A stretch of DNA of 64,000 nt from JBMFVE01 sp049966155 (GTDB lineage: Bacteria; Bacteroidota; Ignavibacteria; Kryptoniales; JAKASW01). The first letter of the stretch is position 1. The number at the start of each line of letters is the position of its first letter. The notes beneath the pieces are model-generated. The model worked only from the letters and a program-made list of their open reading frames with translations. It had not been told where the DNA came from and did not search any database. The DNA is taken from contig JBMFVE010000002.1 in NCBI GenBank assembly GCA_049966155.1, positions 310,001 through 374,000 of the forward strand. Reading direction: 5' to 3'. Positions 54,776-63,058 of the stretch are shown piece by piece. The translations under genes were made by a program, and so were the position numbers.

Positions 54776-56019
54776 CTGTAGACTTGTATTTTTCTTCTGA
54801 GTAAATCCAGTGCTGCCTGCGATGCCCTGTCTTTAAATCTTGTCCTCTCATCTGAAAAAATATGCTTTTCTGCATATGTCTCCATTTTGTCTGAATAACC
54901 TATATAAACCAATCCAACGGGCTTCTCAGGAGTACCACCTGTCGGTCCGGCAATCCCTGTTACCGACAAACCAATGTCAGTGTGAGATTTTATCCTGACC
55001 CCTTCAGCCATTGCCCTTGCAACTTCAGCGCTAACTGCACCGAAGTTTTTCAATAAATTTTCCTCAACAGATAGAAGCTCAACCTTTGCCTCATTGCTAT
55101 AACTGATTATACCGCGATTAAAATATGATGAACTCCCCGAAATGTTTGTAATTCGATGACAGATGTATCCCCCTGTGCAACTTTCAGCCACAGCAAGGGT
55201 CAAATTCTTCTTACGCAACAGATCACCAACTACCTTTTCAATTTCCACATCCCCAATTGCATACACATAATCAGCTGCTCGTTTAAGTATCTCCGACTCA
55301 ATGTCAGAAATGGTCGAGTCCACATCAGCCTCCTTTTCACCTTTTACCGTAACGCGCAGCCTGACACCGAACTGGCTTGGCAAAAAAGCCAGCTTTGCAC
55401 GTCCTCGAAGTATGTTTTCAATATCCCCCAGTTTTTCAAAAAGCGTCGACTCAGCAATTCCCGTTGTCTTTATGATGTGGTGTTTAATGATATATCCCCC
55501 AGCTCTTGCTTTCAATCTCGGAATAACATACTCAACAAGGAGATTTTGCATTTCATAGGGCACTCCCGGCAAAGAGACAAATATCTTACCCTGTTGATCA
55601 AACATCATACCTGGTGCTGTTCCCCAGTAGTTCAACAGTGCTTCAAATGTTTCGGGAACAAGTGCCTGTTCCTCATTGACTTTTGTAAGCGGAACTCCCC
55701 TTTTTAGGAGCCTTTCGCGAACCATTTCCAGTACTTTTTCATTTATGACAAGGCGAGCTTTGAAAAAATCAGCAACTACTCTCTTTGTAATATCATCGTG
55801 CGTCGGACCAAGTCCACCCGTAACAATAGTGCAATCAAATTTCTGATAAAACTCCCTGAAAGCAGAAAGGATTTCTTCGTATTCATCCCCTACTACCAAT
55901 GTACGCCTTACTTCAATCCCTATTTCAGAAAGTTTTTGTCCGATGAAAGCTGCATTAGAATTTGTAACCTGTCCAATTAAGATTTCGTCACCAATGGTAA
56001 TTAATCCTGCGCTCCTCAT
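54772..56019 (-). CDS. cinA: CinA-family protein (competence/damage-inducible, NMN deamidase-like)
   Basis: 415 residues: an N-terminal MoCF-like domain (GDEILIGQVTNSN, TGGLGPTHDDIT) and a C-terminal PncC-type domain (LAVAESCTGGYICHRIT, GIAGPTGGTPEKPVGLVYIG). CinA takes part in pyridine-nucleotide recycling and was linked to RecA; the position next to recA is conserved in many bacteria. The start: AGGTGG eight bases before the ATG at 56019, overlapping the pgpA stop by one base. Confidence 0.95.
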   Translation of the reverse strand: MRSAGLITIGDEILIGQVTNSNAAFIGQKLSEIGIEVRRTLVVGDEYEEILSAFREFYQKFDCTIVTGGLGPTHDDITKRVVADFFKARLVINEKVLEMVRERLLKRGVPLTKVNEEQALVPETFEALLNYWGTAPGMMFDQQGKIFVSLPGVPYEMQNLLVEYVIPRLKARAGGYIIKHHIIKTTGIAESTLFEKLGDIENILRGRAKLAFLPSQFGVRLRVTVKGEKEADVDSTISDIESEILKRAADYVYAIGDVEIEKVVGDLLRKKNLTLAVAESCTGGYICHRITNISGSSSYFNRGIISYSNEAKVELLSVEENLLKNFGAVSAEVARAMAEGVRIKSHTDIGLSVTGIAGPTGGTPEKPVGLVYIGYSDKMETYAEKHIFSDERTRFKDRASQAALDLLRRKIQVYR

Positions 56020-56492
56020 TACATTATCCACCTGTAAATAATTTGAAGAACAAGATTCGTATAAACCCCACAAATAACGTCGTCAAGCATAATGTTAACT
56101 CCGCCCTTCTTTCTATCAAAATAATTTGCTGGAAAGGGTTTGACGATATCCAGCAATCTAAATATGACAAATGCTGCCATGATAAAACAGAATTTTTTCG
56201 GTAAAATCAAAAGAGAAATCCACATTGCCACTACTTCATCAATTACCACTCTGGACGGATCATGGCCATATACCCTTTCAAGGTGCCCTGCAGTATAAGA
56301 TCCCCCTATAAAAAAAATAAAAATTGCCGGCACGATAATCTCAATTTTCTCAAAACCCGGGATCATGTAGATAATTAAAGCAAGGAGTGAACCGGCTGTA
56401 CCGGGTGCTATTGGTGAAAGGCCTGCACCAAGTCCTGTTGCAACAAGTTCGTCAAAAAAACTAAGTTTCTCACTCGGATTCTGCTCTGCCAC
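56019..56492 (-). CDS. pgpA: phosphatidylglycerophosphatase A
   Basis: 157 residues: ATGLGAGLSPIAPGTAGSL at the start, four TM helices and the motif DPSRVVIDEVVAMW with the acidic residues of the family. It removes phosphate from PG-phosphate, directly after PgsA acts. Starts at GTG inside the pgsA 3' end. Confidence 0.94.
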   Translation of the reverse strand: MAEQNPSEKLSFFDELVATGLGAGLSPIAPGTAGSLLALIIYMIPGFEKIEIIVPAIFIFFIGGSYTAGHLERVYGHDPSRVVIDEVVAMWISLLILPKKFCFIMAAFVIFRLLDIVKPFPANYFDRKKGGVNIMLDDVICGVYTNLVLQIIYRWIM

Positions 56493-57075
56493 TGCTAAAC
56501 CGAAATGAAGATTGAATCAAACGAAAATTTTCAACTACATATTGCAGCCCGGTTCCCAGTGTTATTACCGTTATTACAAGCATGGAGTAGTAAAGCACGT
56601 CCCCGTTGAGTATGATCATTGTCATAGTTCTCAGAGCGCCAAATGAATCTCTTGCAATAACTGCAATCAGGACTGTGTATATAAAAACCATTTGAAGTGC
56701 TGTTTTAATTTTCGCGGTGTAGTTAGTGTGAACTGTCTGACCGCGTAATTCAGACAAAGATCTCAAAATTGTAATTGAAATATCTCTAAAGACAATTGCC
56801 CATACCATCCACCATTGCGCAAACCCATCAGCTGCAAATACAAAGAATGCCGAGCTGGTTAAAATTTTGTCGGCAAGCGGGTCAAGAAATATCCCCCATC
56901 TGCTAATTTTTCCCATTCGCCTTGCAACCCAGCCGTCATACCAATCAGTTAGTGCTGCAATTAAGAACACAAACAAAGCAATTTGCCTCAGCACTATCCT
57001 CTCGCTTAAAAAAAGAATTACAAAGATTGGCGTCAGGATTATCCTCAGTACAGTAAGTTGATTTGGAAGAGTCAT
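56470..57075 (-). CDS. pgsA: CDP-diacylglycerol-glycerol-3-phosphate 3-phosphatidyltransferase
   Basis: 201 residues with MTLPNQLTVLRIILTP, several TM helices and the CDP-alcohol phosphotransferase motif DGWVARRMGKISRWGIFLD with D-x3-D (DPLAD). It makes PG-phosphate, the substrate of PgpA encoded next. First gene of the housekeeping run; no ribosome binding site is seen. Confidence 0.95.
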   Translation of the reverse strand: MTLPNQLTVLRIILTPIFVILFLSERIVLRQIALFVFLIAALTDWYDGWVARRMGKISRWGIFLDPLADKILTSSAFFVFAADGFAQWWMVWAIVFRDISITILRSLSELRGQTVHTNYTAKIKTALQMVFIYTVLIAVIARDSFGALRTMTMIILNGDVLYYSMLVITVITLGTGLQYVVENFRLIQSSFRFSSGRAESE

Positions 57076-57625
57076 TTGAAGAATTTATACACAGCACAAC
57101 TGTTGTTCAAGGCTTGTGTAAAAAAGATGATTCAAATGCCTCCGCCGGAATAACCACAATCGAAATCAATCCCGTAAACGATGGTTTTAGCTCACTTTTA
57201 TCAAACAACATAAGATAAAAGACCGATGCTGAACTTGACAATCCAATATCCCGTCGTTATATTTCAACGTTGCTATGTTGGTGATAAAGCAGTACTTACA
57301 TAAGACGGGCAAATGGGCGAAAGTTGCTGGCTGGTCCCTTGCTGGTGTCTCGTCTTAATTAAATAATTCTTTTTGTCTGAAGAGCCGAGAAATTTTCTCT
57401 TGGCGCAACTGTTTTGTTCCGATTTCGTTGGACGATTTTACCATTACAGAAGAAAAAGAATTTATGACAGTGTTTCAGACCAAAGTCCAAAAAGAGAGGC
57501 GGGCCGGTTTTTCGACAAAGCAGTGCTCGAAACTACGCTCTGCCAGTCTTCCTTATTTTCAAAGTAAACCCACTCAACAACTAAATCCCCACCAGAGTCA
57601 AATCAAAAAACAAAGGAGGTATCAC
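57076..57625. other. 550-base region with possible structured leader of susCD
   Basis: No gene can be supported. On the plus strand two hairpins appear: TAAGACG (57301-57307) with CGTCTTA (57351-57357) around 43 bases, and GCCGAGA (57384-57390) with a TCTTGGC-like arm ending at 57404. An open frame runs into susC from 57428, but it has no ribosome binding site. The structure is not one I can assign to a known riboswitch class. Confidence 0.4.
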
Positions 57626-60600
57626 GTGAGAAGGTTCACCTTCGTTTCTACAGCTCTGGCTGTGTCACTTGTTCTATTTGCTGCCTCGGCGTGGGCGCAA
57701 ACGGGGACAATAAAAGGTAAAATTACAGACCAGCAAACTGGAGAAGCATTGCCTGGTGCTACAGTTGTGCTCGAGAAAACATCACTTGGAGCAGCAACTG
57801 ACATTGATGGCAACTACACAATCCAGAAAGTTCCAAAAGGCTCTTACAGGCTCGTTGCCAGGTACATTGGATATCAAGAGGTGACGCGCAATGTGAGGGT
57901 TGGAGAAGGAGAGACAATTACCCTTAACATCCAGCTAATTCCAAGCGGACTCACCACAAGTCCAGTGGTCGTTACCGCTATAGGTACCCAAACCTCCAGA
58001 GAGAGGCTTGGAACCGACGTATCTTCTGTAGCTGGACAATCGCTCGTACTTACAGGTGTTCATGATGTTACAACCAGCTTAGCTGCAAAAGCACCTGGAG
58101 TTTACACGACCGAAACAGGAGGAGATCCGGGAGCAGCTACCAGAATTATTCTTCGCGGTGTTCGCTCGCTACAAAATAACAACCAGCCCCTCATAGTTCT
58201 TGATGGTGTCCCTATATTTAATACAACTATCGGAACAGATAACGTCGCTGGCGTCTCGGCATTCTCAACCATAAACGACATCAACCCGGAGGATATCCAA
58301 TCTGTCGAAATTTACAAGGGACCATCAGCAGCGGCAATCTGGGGTTCAAGGGCAGCCAACGGAGTTATTGTTATTACAACTAAAATGGGACACTTTTCGC
58401 CAAACAGAAAAGTGAACATTTCCTTAAGGTCAAGTATACAGTATGATCACCTGATGAGAGAGGAGCCATTGCAAACACAATTTGGTCAGGGGGGAAATGG
58501 TGCATACATATTTGGTTCTTCGCTTAGCTGGGGCGATAGGATTGTGGACCGATCTGGGGGCGCGGACAGCCTCAGCAGGACCAACTATCCATACGCCACC
58601 ATCGTACAGAAAAATTCAAAGCAGATTTTTGACCATGCTGCTGAAATATTCCGTTCCCCAATCTCACAGGAATATGGCGTCACGTTAAGCGGAGGCGACG
58701 AAACGGGAAACTTCTACCTGGATGTCGATCGCCTCGGCCAACTTGGAACAATACTTGCTAATTCAAGCTTCAACAGAACGTCAATCAGAGCAGATGTTTC
58801 AAGGGCTTACAGCAATCACCTGACCATGGAGGTTAACGCAGCTTACATAAACAGCAGCACAGATAGAATTCAGCAAGGTTCCAACATATCCGGCTTGTTA
58901 TTGGGGGCATATCGTACACCTCCTGATTTTAACAACCAGCCGTATATTGTGGACTATGTATCCCCAACAGGAAAGGTCAGCTACGGAATTCAACGGACAT
59001 ATCGTAACCCGGAAGGAAACCCTGCCAAACGAATGGGATATAACAACCCATTTTTCACAATCTATCAGGATCCAAGTACATTCGTTACAAATCGATTAAT
59101 AGGATCAGGGCAAATTTCATACGATCCCGTAAGCTGGTTTGACCTGACTTACCGTGCCGGGGTTGACTATCTCACCAACCAGCAAAATACCACACTGGCT
59201 TACTGGGATGCCAGCCAGCCGAAGGGACAATTTTATCAAAATGTAATTGAGCAATATCAGGTTAATTCTGATCTGCAAGCCCGAATTGACCGGGAATTGA
59301 GTTCTGAACTCGAAAGCTCGTTGTTGGTTGGGTTCCACCTTGATCAGCAGAGTTATAACAGCACGGGAGTTACAGCTACCGGATTTATAATCCCGACCGG
59401 TCCCCCATCCTTCGGCAATGCTACAAGCTATGTCCCGGGACAGGGCAAAACTATTGTCAGAAACGCTGCATTGTACGGACAGTTGAGTTTGAGTATGTAC
59501 AGCCAGTTATATCTCACCCTGGCAGGTCGAGACGAGAGCTCGTCAACTTATGGCCCGTCAACTGCCGGACTCTACTTTTATCCGTCAGCCAGCATCGCAT
59601 GGGACTTTTCCAAACTCCCATTCTTACAGGACAACACAATTTTGTCTTACGGCAAACTGAGAGCAGCAATAGGGACTGCAGCAAACCAACCACCCGTCTA
59701 TTCTACACTGACATATTACGTTGGTAATCCAGTCTTTGGAAATGGCTGGGGTCCGGCCATTGGACTACAATACTACGGCGGTGGCGTGGCGGTCTCTTCA
59801 CAAATGGGTAACCCATCACTTGGACCTGAACGAACTACTGAAACCGAATTTGGACTTGACCTGCGGTTTTTCCACGACCGCGCTTCCCTGAGCGTGACAC
59901 AGTACTTTGATAAAAGCAGTGACGCCGTCCTTGGTTTGACAGTCGCACCGTCGACAGGATTCCAGAGCAGGGTGGCCAATGCTGCAACTCTTGAAAACAG
60001 AGGTACTGAACTCCAGTTAATGGCTGAATGGCTGCGGTTAGGCCAATTCTCCTGGTCTACCACTGTTAACTGGTCAACAAACCGCAATAAGGTCACCAGT
60101 CTATCTGGCGTAACAAATGTATTCCTCGATGGCTTTACAGACCCATATTCCGCTGCTGTCCTCAACGAACCGGTTGGCGTTCTATATGGAACAAGATGGG
60201 AACGTGATGCAAACGGTAAGCTCGTACTCGATGCAAATGGATTCCCACAGGTTGCAGCTACTCCAGGCGTAATAGGTGATCCAAATCCCAAGTGGCGCGC
60301 TGGTATTATAAACACATTTAGATTTGAAAGACTGACACTGAATGTGCTGGTCGACATTAAGCAGGGTGGCCAGGTATGGAATGGTACAAAAGGTGCATTG
60401 TCCTACTTTGGCAAGGCTGGATATCAGAACTGGTGGACAACGATCTCTGCACAGCAGGCAACAACCCTGAAAAACTACGATGGATATACAGTTGCCCAGA
60501 TGGCTCAGGGAGCTGACTGGGGTATATCCAAGATGCCGGCAAGCGCTGCATTCAGGAAAAATGCTGATGGAACATACTCATTCAGGGGGTATGTTGCCGA

Positions 60601-60928
60601 CTTTGGCGGCGGCCCTGTCATCATAGATGAATCGTATTTCTACGACGGCCCAGGTTCAGGATTTACCGGGCCATCAGAGCAATTCGTCGAAGATGGAAGC
60701 TACGTAAGACTTCGAGAACTTTCACTGACATATACACTGCCATTAACAGTCTTTGGGCTGCAAAGCCTGAACATAAGCTTGATAGGCCGAAACCTCGCTC
60801 TGTGGACTAAATACACAGGAGTTGATCCGGAAGGCAACCTTACCGGCCCAAGCAACGGCCAGGGTCTCGACTATTTTAATAACCCGAGTGTCAAGACCTA
60901 CATCTTGTCACTACAGTTGAACTATTAA
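57626..60928 (+). CDS. susC: SusC/RagA-family TonB-dependent outer-membrane receptor
   Basis: 1100 residues: signal peptide ending AASAWAQ, a CarboxypepD_reg-like domain (GTIKGKITDQQTGEALPG, DIDGNYTI), a TonB-type plug (VVVTAIGTQTSRERLG, RIILRGVRSLQ, LIVLDGVPI, VEIYKGPSAAAIWGSRAANG) and a long barrel ending in LSLQLNY. SusC-type receptors take up oligosaccharides or peptides together with SusD. Start is GTG with AAAGGAGG six bases before, which excludes a longer frame from 57428. It is followed directly by susD. Confidence 0.95.
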   Translation: MRRFTFVSTALAVSLVLFAASAWAQTGTIKGKITDQQTGEALPGATVVLEKTSLGAATDIDGNYTIQKVPKGSYRLVARYIGYQEVTRNVRVGEGETITLNIQLIPSGLTTSPVVVTAIGTQTSRERLGTDVSSVAGQSLVLTGVHDVTTSLAAKAPGVYTTETGGDPGAATRIILRGVRSLQNNNQPLIVLDGVPIFNTTIGTDNVAGVSAFSTINDINPEDIQSVEIYKGPSAAAIWGSRAANGVIVITTKMGHFSPNRKVNISLRSSIQYDHLMREEPLQTQFGQGGNGAYIFGSSLSWGDRIVDRSGGADSLSRTNYPYATIVQKNSKQIFDHAAEIFRSPISQEYGVTLSGGDETGNFYLDVDRLGQLGTILANSSFNRTSIRADVSRAYSNHLTMEVNAAYINSSTDRIQQGSNISGLLLGAYRTPPDFNNQPYIVDYVSPTGKVSYGIQRTYRNPEGNPAKRMGYNNPFFTIYQDPSTFVTNRLIGSGQISYDPVSWFDLTYRAGVDYLTNQQNTTLAYWDASQPKGQFYQNVIEQYQVNSDLQARIDRELSSELESSLLVGFHLDQQSYNSTGVTATGFIIPTGPPSFGNATSYVPGQGKTIVRNAALYGQLSLSMYSQLYLTLAGRDESSSTYGPSTAGLYFYPSASIAWDFSKLPFLQDNTILSYGKLRAAIGTAANQPPVYSTLTYYVGNPVFGNGWGPAIGLQYYGGGVAVSSQMGNPSLGPERTTETEFGLDLRFFHDRASLSVTQYFDKSSDAVLGLTVAPSTGFQSRVANAATLENRGTELQLMAEWLRLGQFSWSTTVNWSTNRNKVTSLSGVTNVFLDGFTDPYSAAVLNEPVGVLYGTRWERDANGKLVLDANGFPQVAATPGVIGDPNPKWRAGIINTFRFERLTLNVLVDIKQGGQVWNGTKGALSYFGKAGYQNWWTTISAQQATTLKNYDGYTVAQMAQGADWGISKMPASAAFRKNADGTYSFRGYVADFGGGPVIIDESYFYDGPGSGFTGPSEQFVEDGSYVRLRELSLTYTLPLTVFGLQSLNISLIGRNLALWTKYTGVDPEGNLTGPSNGQGLDYFNNPSVKTYILSLQLNY

Positions 60929-60945
60929 GATTGGAGCAGGAGATA

Positions 60946-62343
60946 ATGAAAAGTATAAAAATTATTCTTGTTGCAGCGGCCTTTGCAGGATTCATCGGAG
61001 GTTGCAAGTCGTTCACGAAAGGATACGACGTGAATCCTCTTGCTCCGTCCGATGCGCCTTCTACGTCGCTGTTCGTCAGTGCACAGGGAGCATTTGACGA
61101 GTTTATGGAGGGATATCCGGCCCAGATGGCAAGCATGTGGGCGCAACAGGTAACTGGATCTGACCGACAGTTCACAGGTTACTATAACTACAATACTTCA
61201 GCTCAGGACTACCAGAACGACTGGGCTACAGCCTACACTGGAGTCCTTGAGAATTTAAGACTTGTTGAAACAAAAGCAGCAAGTGCCGGACAGATGAACC
61301 TGGTGGGGGCTGCAAAAATACTCGAAGGTATCCAGATGGGCACAGTAGCTGCTTTGTGGGGAGACGTTCCTTATTCGCAGGCAGCACAACCGACCGTAAC
61401 ATTGACCCCAAAATTTGATCGACAGGACTCAGTTTACGCAGAGGTTCAGGCAACACTTGATGCAGGAATAGCGACACTATCTGCCAATAAGACAGTTCTC
61501 CCGGTGGACATTTTCTCATCCAATGGAGACCCCAATGCCTGGCTTAGAGCAGCACATTCTGCAAAAGCAAGATACCTGATGCATGTCGCAAGGCACGCTG
61601 GATACAGCTCCACAATTCTTAATCAAATTATATCTGAGGCACAACAGGGGATCCTGGACCTCAAAGGAGCGCAGGATTGGATGATGCCCCATAAGTCGGG
61701 TACCTACAATGGTGATATGAACCTCTGGTACTCATTTATGGGTTACGACAGACCCGGTTATATGGACGCCAGCAAGAATTTCGTTATTCCTATGGTCAAA
61801 GCACTTGCTCGAGACGGAAAGACAAACGATAGTGGGCGGGTGGCTTACTATTACAGTGCCAATGGAAAGGATCTTAATACCGCTCAGGGTGGGGCATACT
61901 CAGCTACATCTTCCTACCCGTTTTTCCGCGCTTCCGAAACTTACCTCCTTATGGCAGAGGCTTATGCCCGACTCGGAGATCAGGCAAATGCTATTGCCAA
62001 CCTCAACAATGCCAGGCAGTACAATGACAACGTGTTTGGTGACAAGTCCCTTCCTTACACGGCTGCGGATTTTCCAAACTCAGGTGCATTGCTGCAGGCT
62101 ATCTTCAATGAAGAATACCTCTCCCTCATGCATCAGGTGGAGGTATTTAACTTCTTAAGGAGAATTAATTTTCAGATTCAATATCAGGATTCTACAGGTA
62201 AGACTGTCCAGCTGACCCCGACTGTGGGCACACAATTCCCGCAGAGGTTTTTCTACCCGACGAATGAATTGACGGCGAACCCAAATACACCTCCTCAGGT
62301 TACGGCTGATTTATTTAAACCAACTCTTGTTAACACACCGTAA
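60946..62343 (+). CDS. susD: SusD/RagB-family outer-membrane lipoprotein
   Basis: 465 residues with lipobox IGGC (near residue 19). The TPR-like helical fold of SusD is seen in SAQGAFDEFMEGYPAQMAS, LVGAAKILEGIQMG, LWGDVPYSQA and SYPFFRASETYLLMAEAYA, with the family end FNEEYLSLMHQ. It is the lid of the SusC receptor. Ligand unknown; no glycosidase or peptidase gene follows. A TTG at 60931 is in frame but the ATG at 60946 with GGAG ahead fits the signal peptide. Confidence 0.93.
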   Translation: MKSIKIILVAAAFAGFIGGCKSFTKGYDVNPLAPSDAPSTSLFVSAQGAFDEFMEGYPAQMASMWAQQVTGSDRQFTGYYNYNTSAQDYQNDWATAYTGVLENLRLVETKAASAGQMNLVGAAKILEGIQMGTVAALWGDVPYSQAAQPTVTLTPKFDRQDSVYAEVQATLDAGIATLSANKTVLPVDIFSSNGDPNAWLRAAHSAKARYLMHVARHAGYSSTILNQIISEAQQGILDLKGAQDWMMPHKSGTYNGDMNLWYSFMGYDRPGYMDASKNFVIPMVKALARDGKTNDSGRVAYYYSANGKDLNTAQGGAYSATSSYPFFRASETYLLMAEAYARLGDQANAIANLNNARQYNDNVFGDKSLPYTAADFPNSGALLQAIFNEEYLSLMHQVEVFNFLRRINFQIQYQDSTGKTVQLTPTVGTQFPQRFFYPTNELTANPNTPPQVTADLFKPTLVNTP

Positions 62344-62370
62344 CAATTTTTAAATCGTCGCCAATTACAC

Positions 62371-62409
62371 ATCCCCCTGCCGGTAATGCTGACCAGGGGG
62401 ATTTTTTTT
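62371..62409 (+). terminator. rho-independent terminator of susCD
   Basis: Perfect stem ATCCCCCTG/CAGGGGGAT (62371-62379 with 62394-62402), 14-base loop, followed by a run of eight T starting at 62402. It lies 28 bases after the susD stop. Confidence 0.93.
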
Positions 62410-62410
62410 G

Positions 62411-62968
62411 CTATTTTTTGGGAATTGGATGCGCAATTTTCGCACTGTCGGCGTGGAAATCGAAACCTCTGAAAAATGGACTTTGAGAATTATGACACCG
62501 GGTGCATACTTCACCTGAGGATGGAACCACCAGACCGTAATCTGAAGCTCTGGCAGTACCTTCATAAATTGACTTCATTATTGTAGCTTTCCAGTATCCA
62601 CTCCCGGCTCCGTGACATGATTCACAGCCTACACCATCTTCCGCAGAGTAAGTCGACTCAAAGCGACTCGCTGGCAGGCCATATCCGGTAACGTGACATC
62701 TCAGGCATTCAGGACTTTTCTGTGGATCACCAAGACCCCTTGATTTTGCTATTGCTTTGGCGGTGTCCGAGGCCAGGTCAGCAAATGCCTGCGCATGTCT
62801 GGAATGCTGCCAAATGACATACTGACCGCCTCCCCTTTCCGCACTGTGGCACATCTTACATTTCTTGACCCCGACATAATTGTAACTCGATGAATCTGCA
62901 ACATCTGCAGCATACGCTGTGAAGACTGTTAACATGAAGACCAACAGAGAGATGTGTAGCTTAAGCAT
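62411..62968 (-). CDS. four-heme cytochrome c554-like protein, second copy
   Basis: 185 residues with a signal peptide (about 1-21, ending TAYA) and four heme motifs CKMCH, CLRCH, CESCHGAG and CTRCH. Order and ending (AHPIPKK) match the protein at 19668, and the two are surely paralogues. AAGGAG nine bases before the ATG at 62968 sets the start against a longer frame from 63022. It lies downstream of a porin gene, separated by a terminator-like hairpin. Confidence 0.87.
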   Translation of the reverse strand: MLKLHISLLVFMLTVFTAYAADVADSSSYNYVGVKKCKMCHSAERGGGQYVIWQHSRHAQAFADLASDTAKAIAKSRGLGDPQKSPECLRCHVTGYGLPASRFESTYSAEDGVGCESCHGAGSGYWKATIMKSIYEGTARASDYGLVVPSSGEVCTRCHNSQSPFFRGFDFHADSAKIAHPIPKK

Positions 62969-63000
62969 TTTATTTTTCTCCTTGTCCAGTGAAAATATCC

Positions 63001-63045
63001 ATAATAAAAATCGGCGGCACATAGTTTTATTGTGTGCCGCCGATT
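63001..63045 (-). terminator. terminator after the right-edge porin gene
   Basis: A perfect 13-base stem (63009-63021 with 63033-63045), 11-base loop, followed on the minus strand by TTTTATTAT. It stands between the porin stop and the c554 start, so it either separates them or reduces read-through. Confidence 0.85.
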
Positions 63046-63058
63046 CATAACATTTAAA

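Noticed and set aside
57428..57625. 66-residue N-terminal extension of susC
   Set aside because: Lacks a ribosome site and would put charged sequence before the signal peptide; GTG 57626 has AAAGGAGG.
59773..60357. 194-codon open frame opposite susC
   Set aside because: Shadow of the conserved barrel-coding strand; no family signature.
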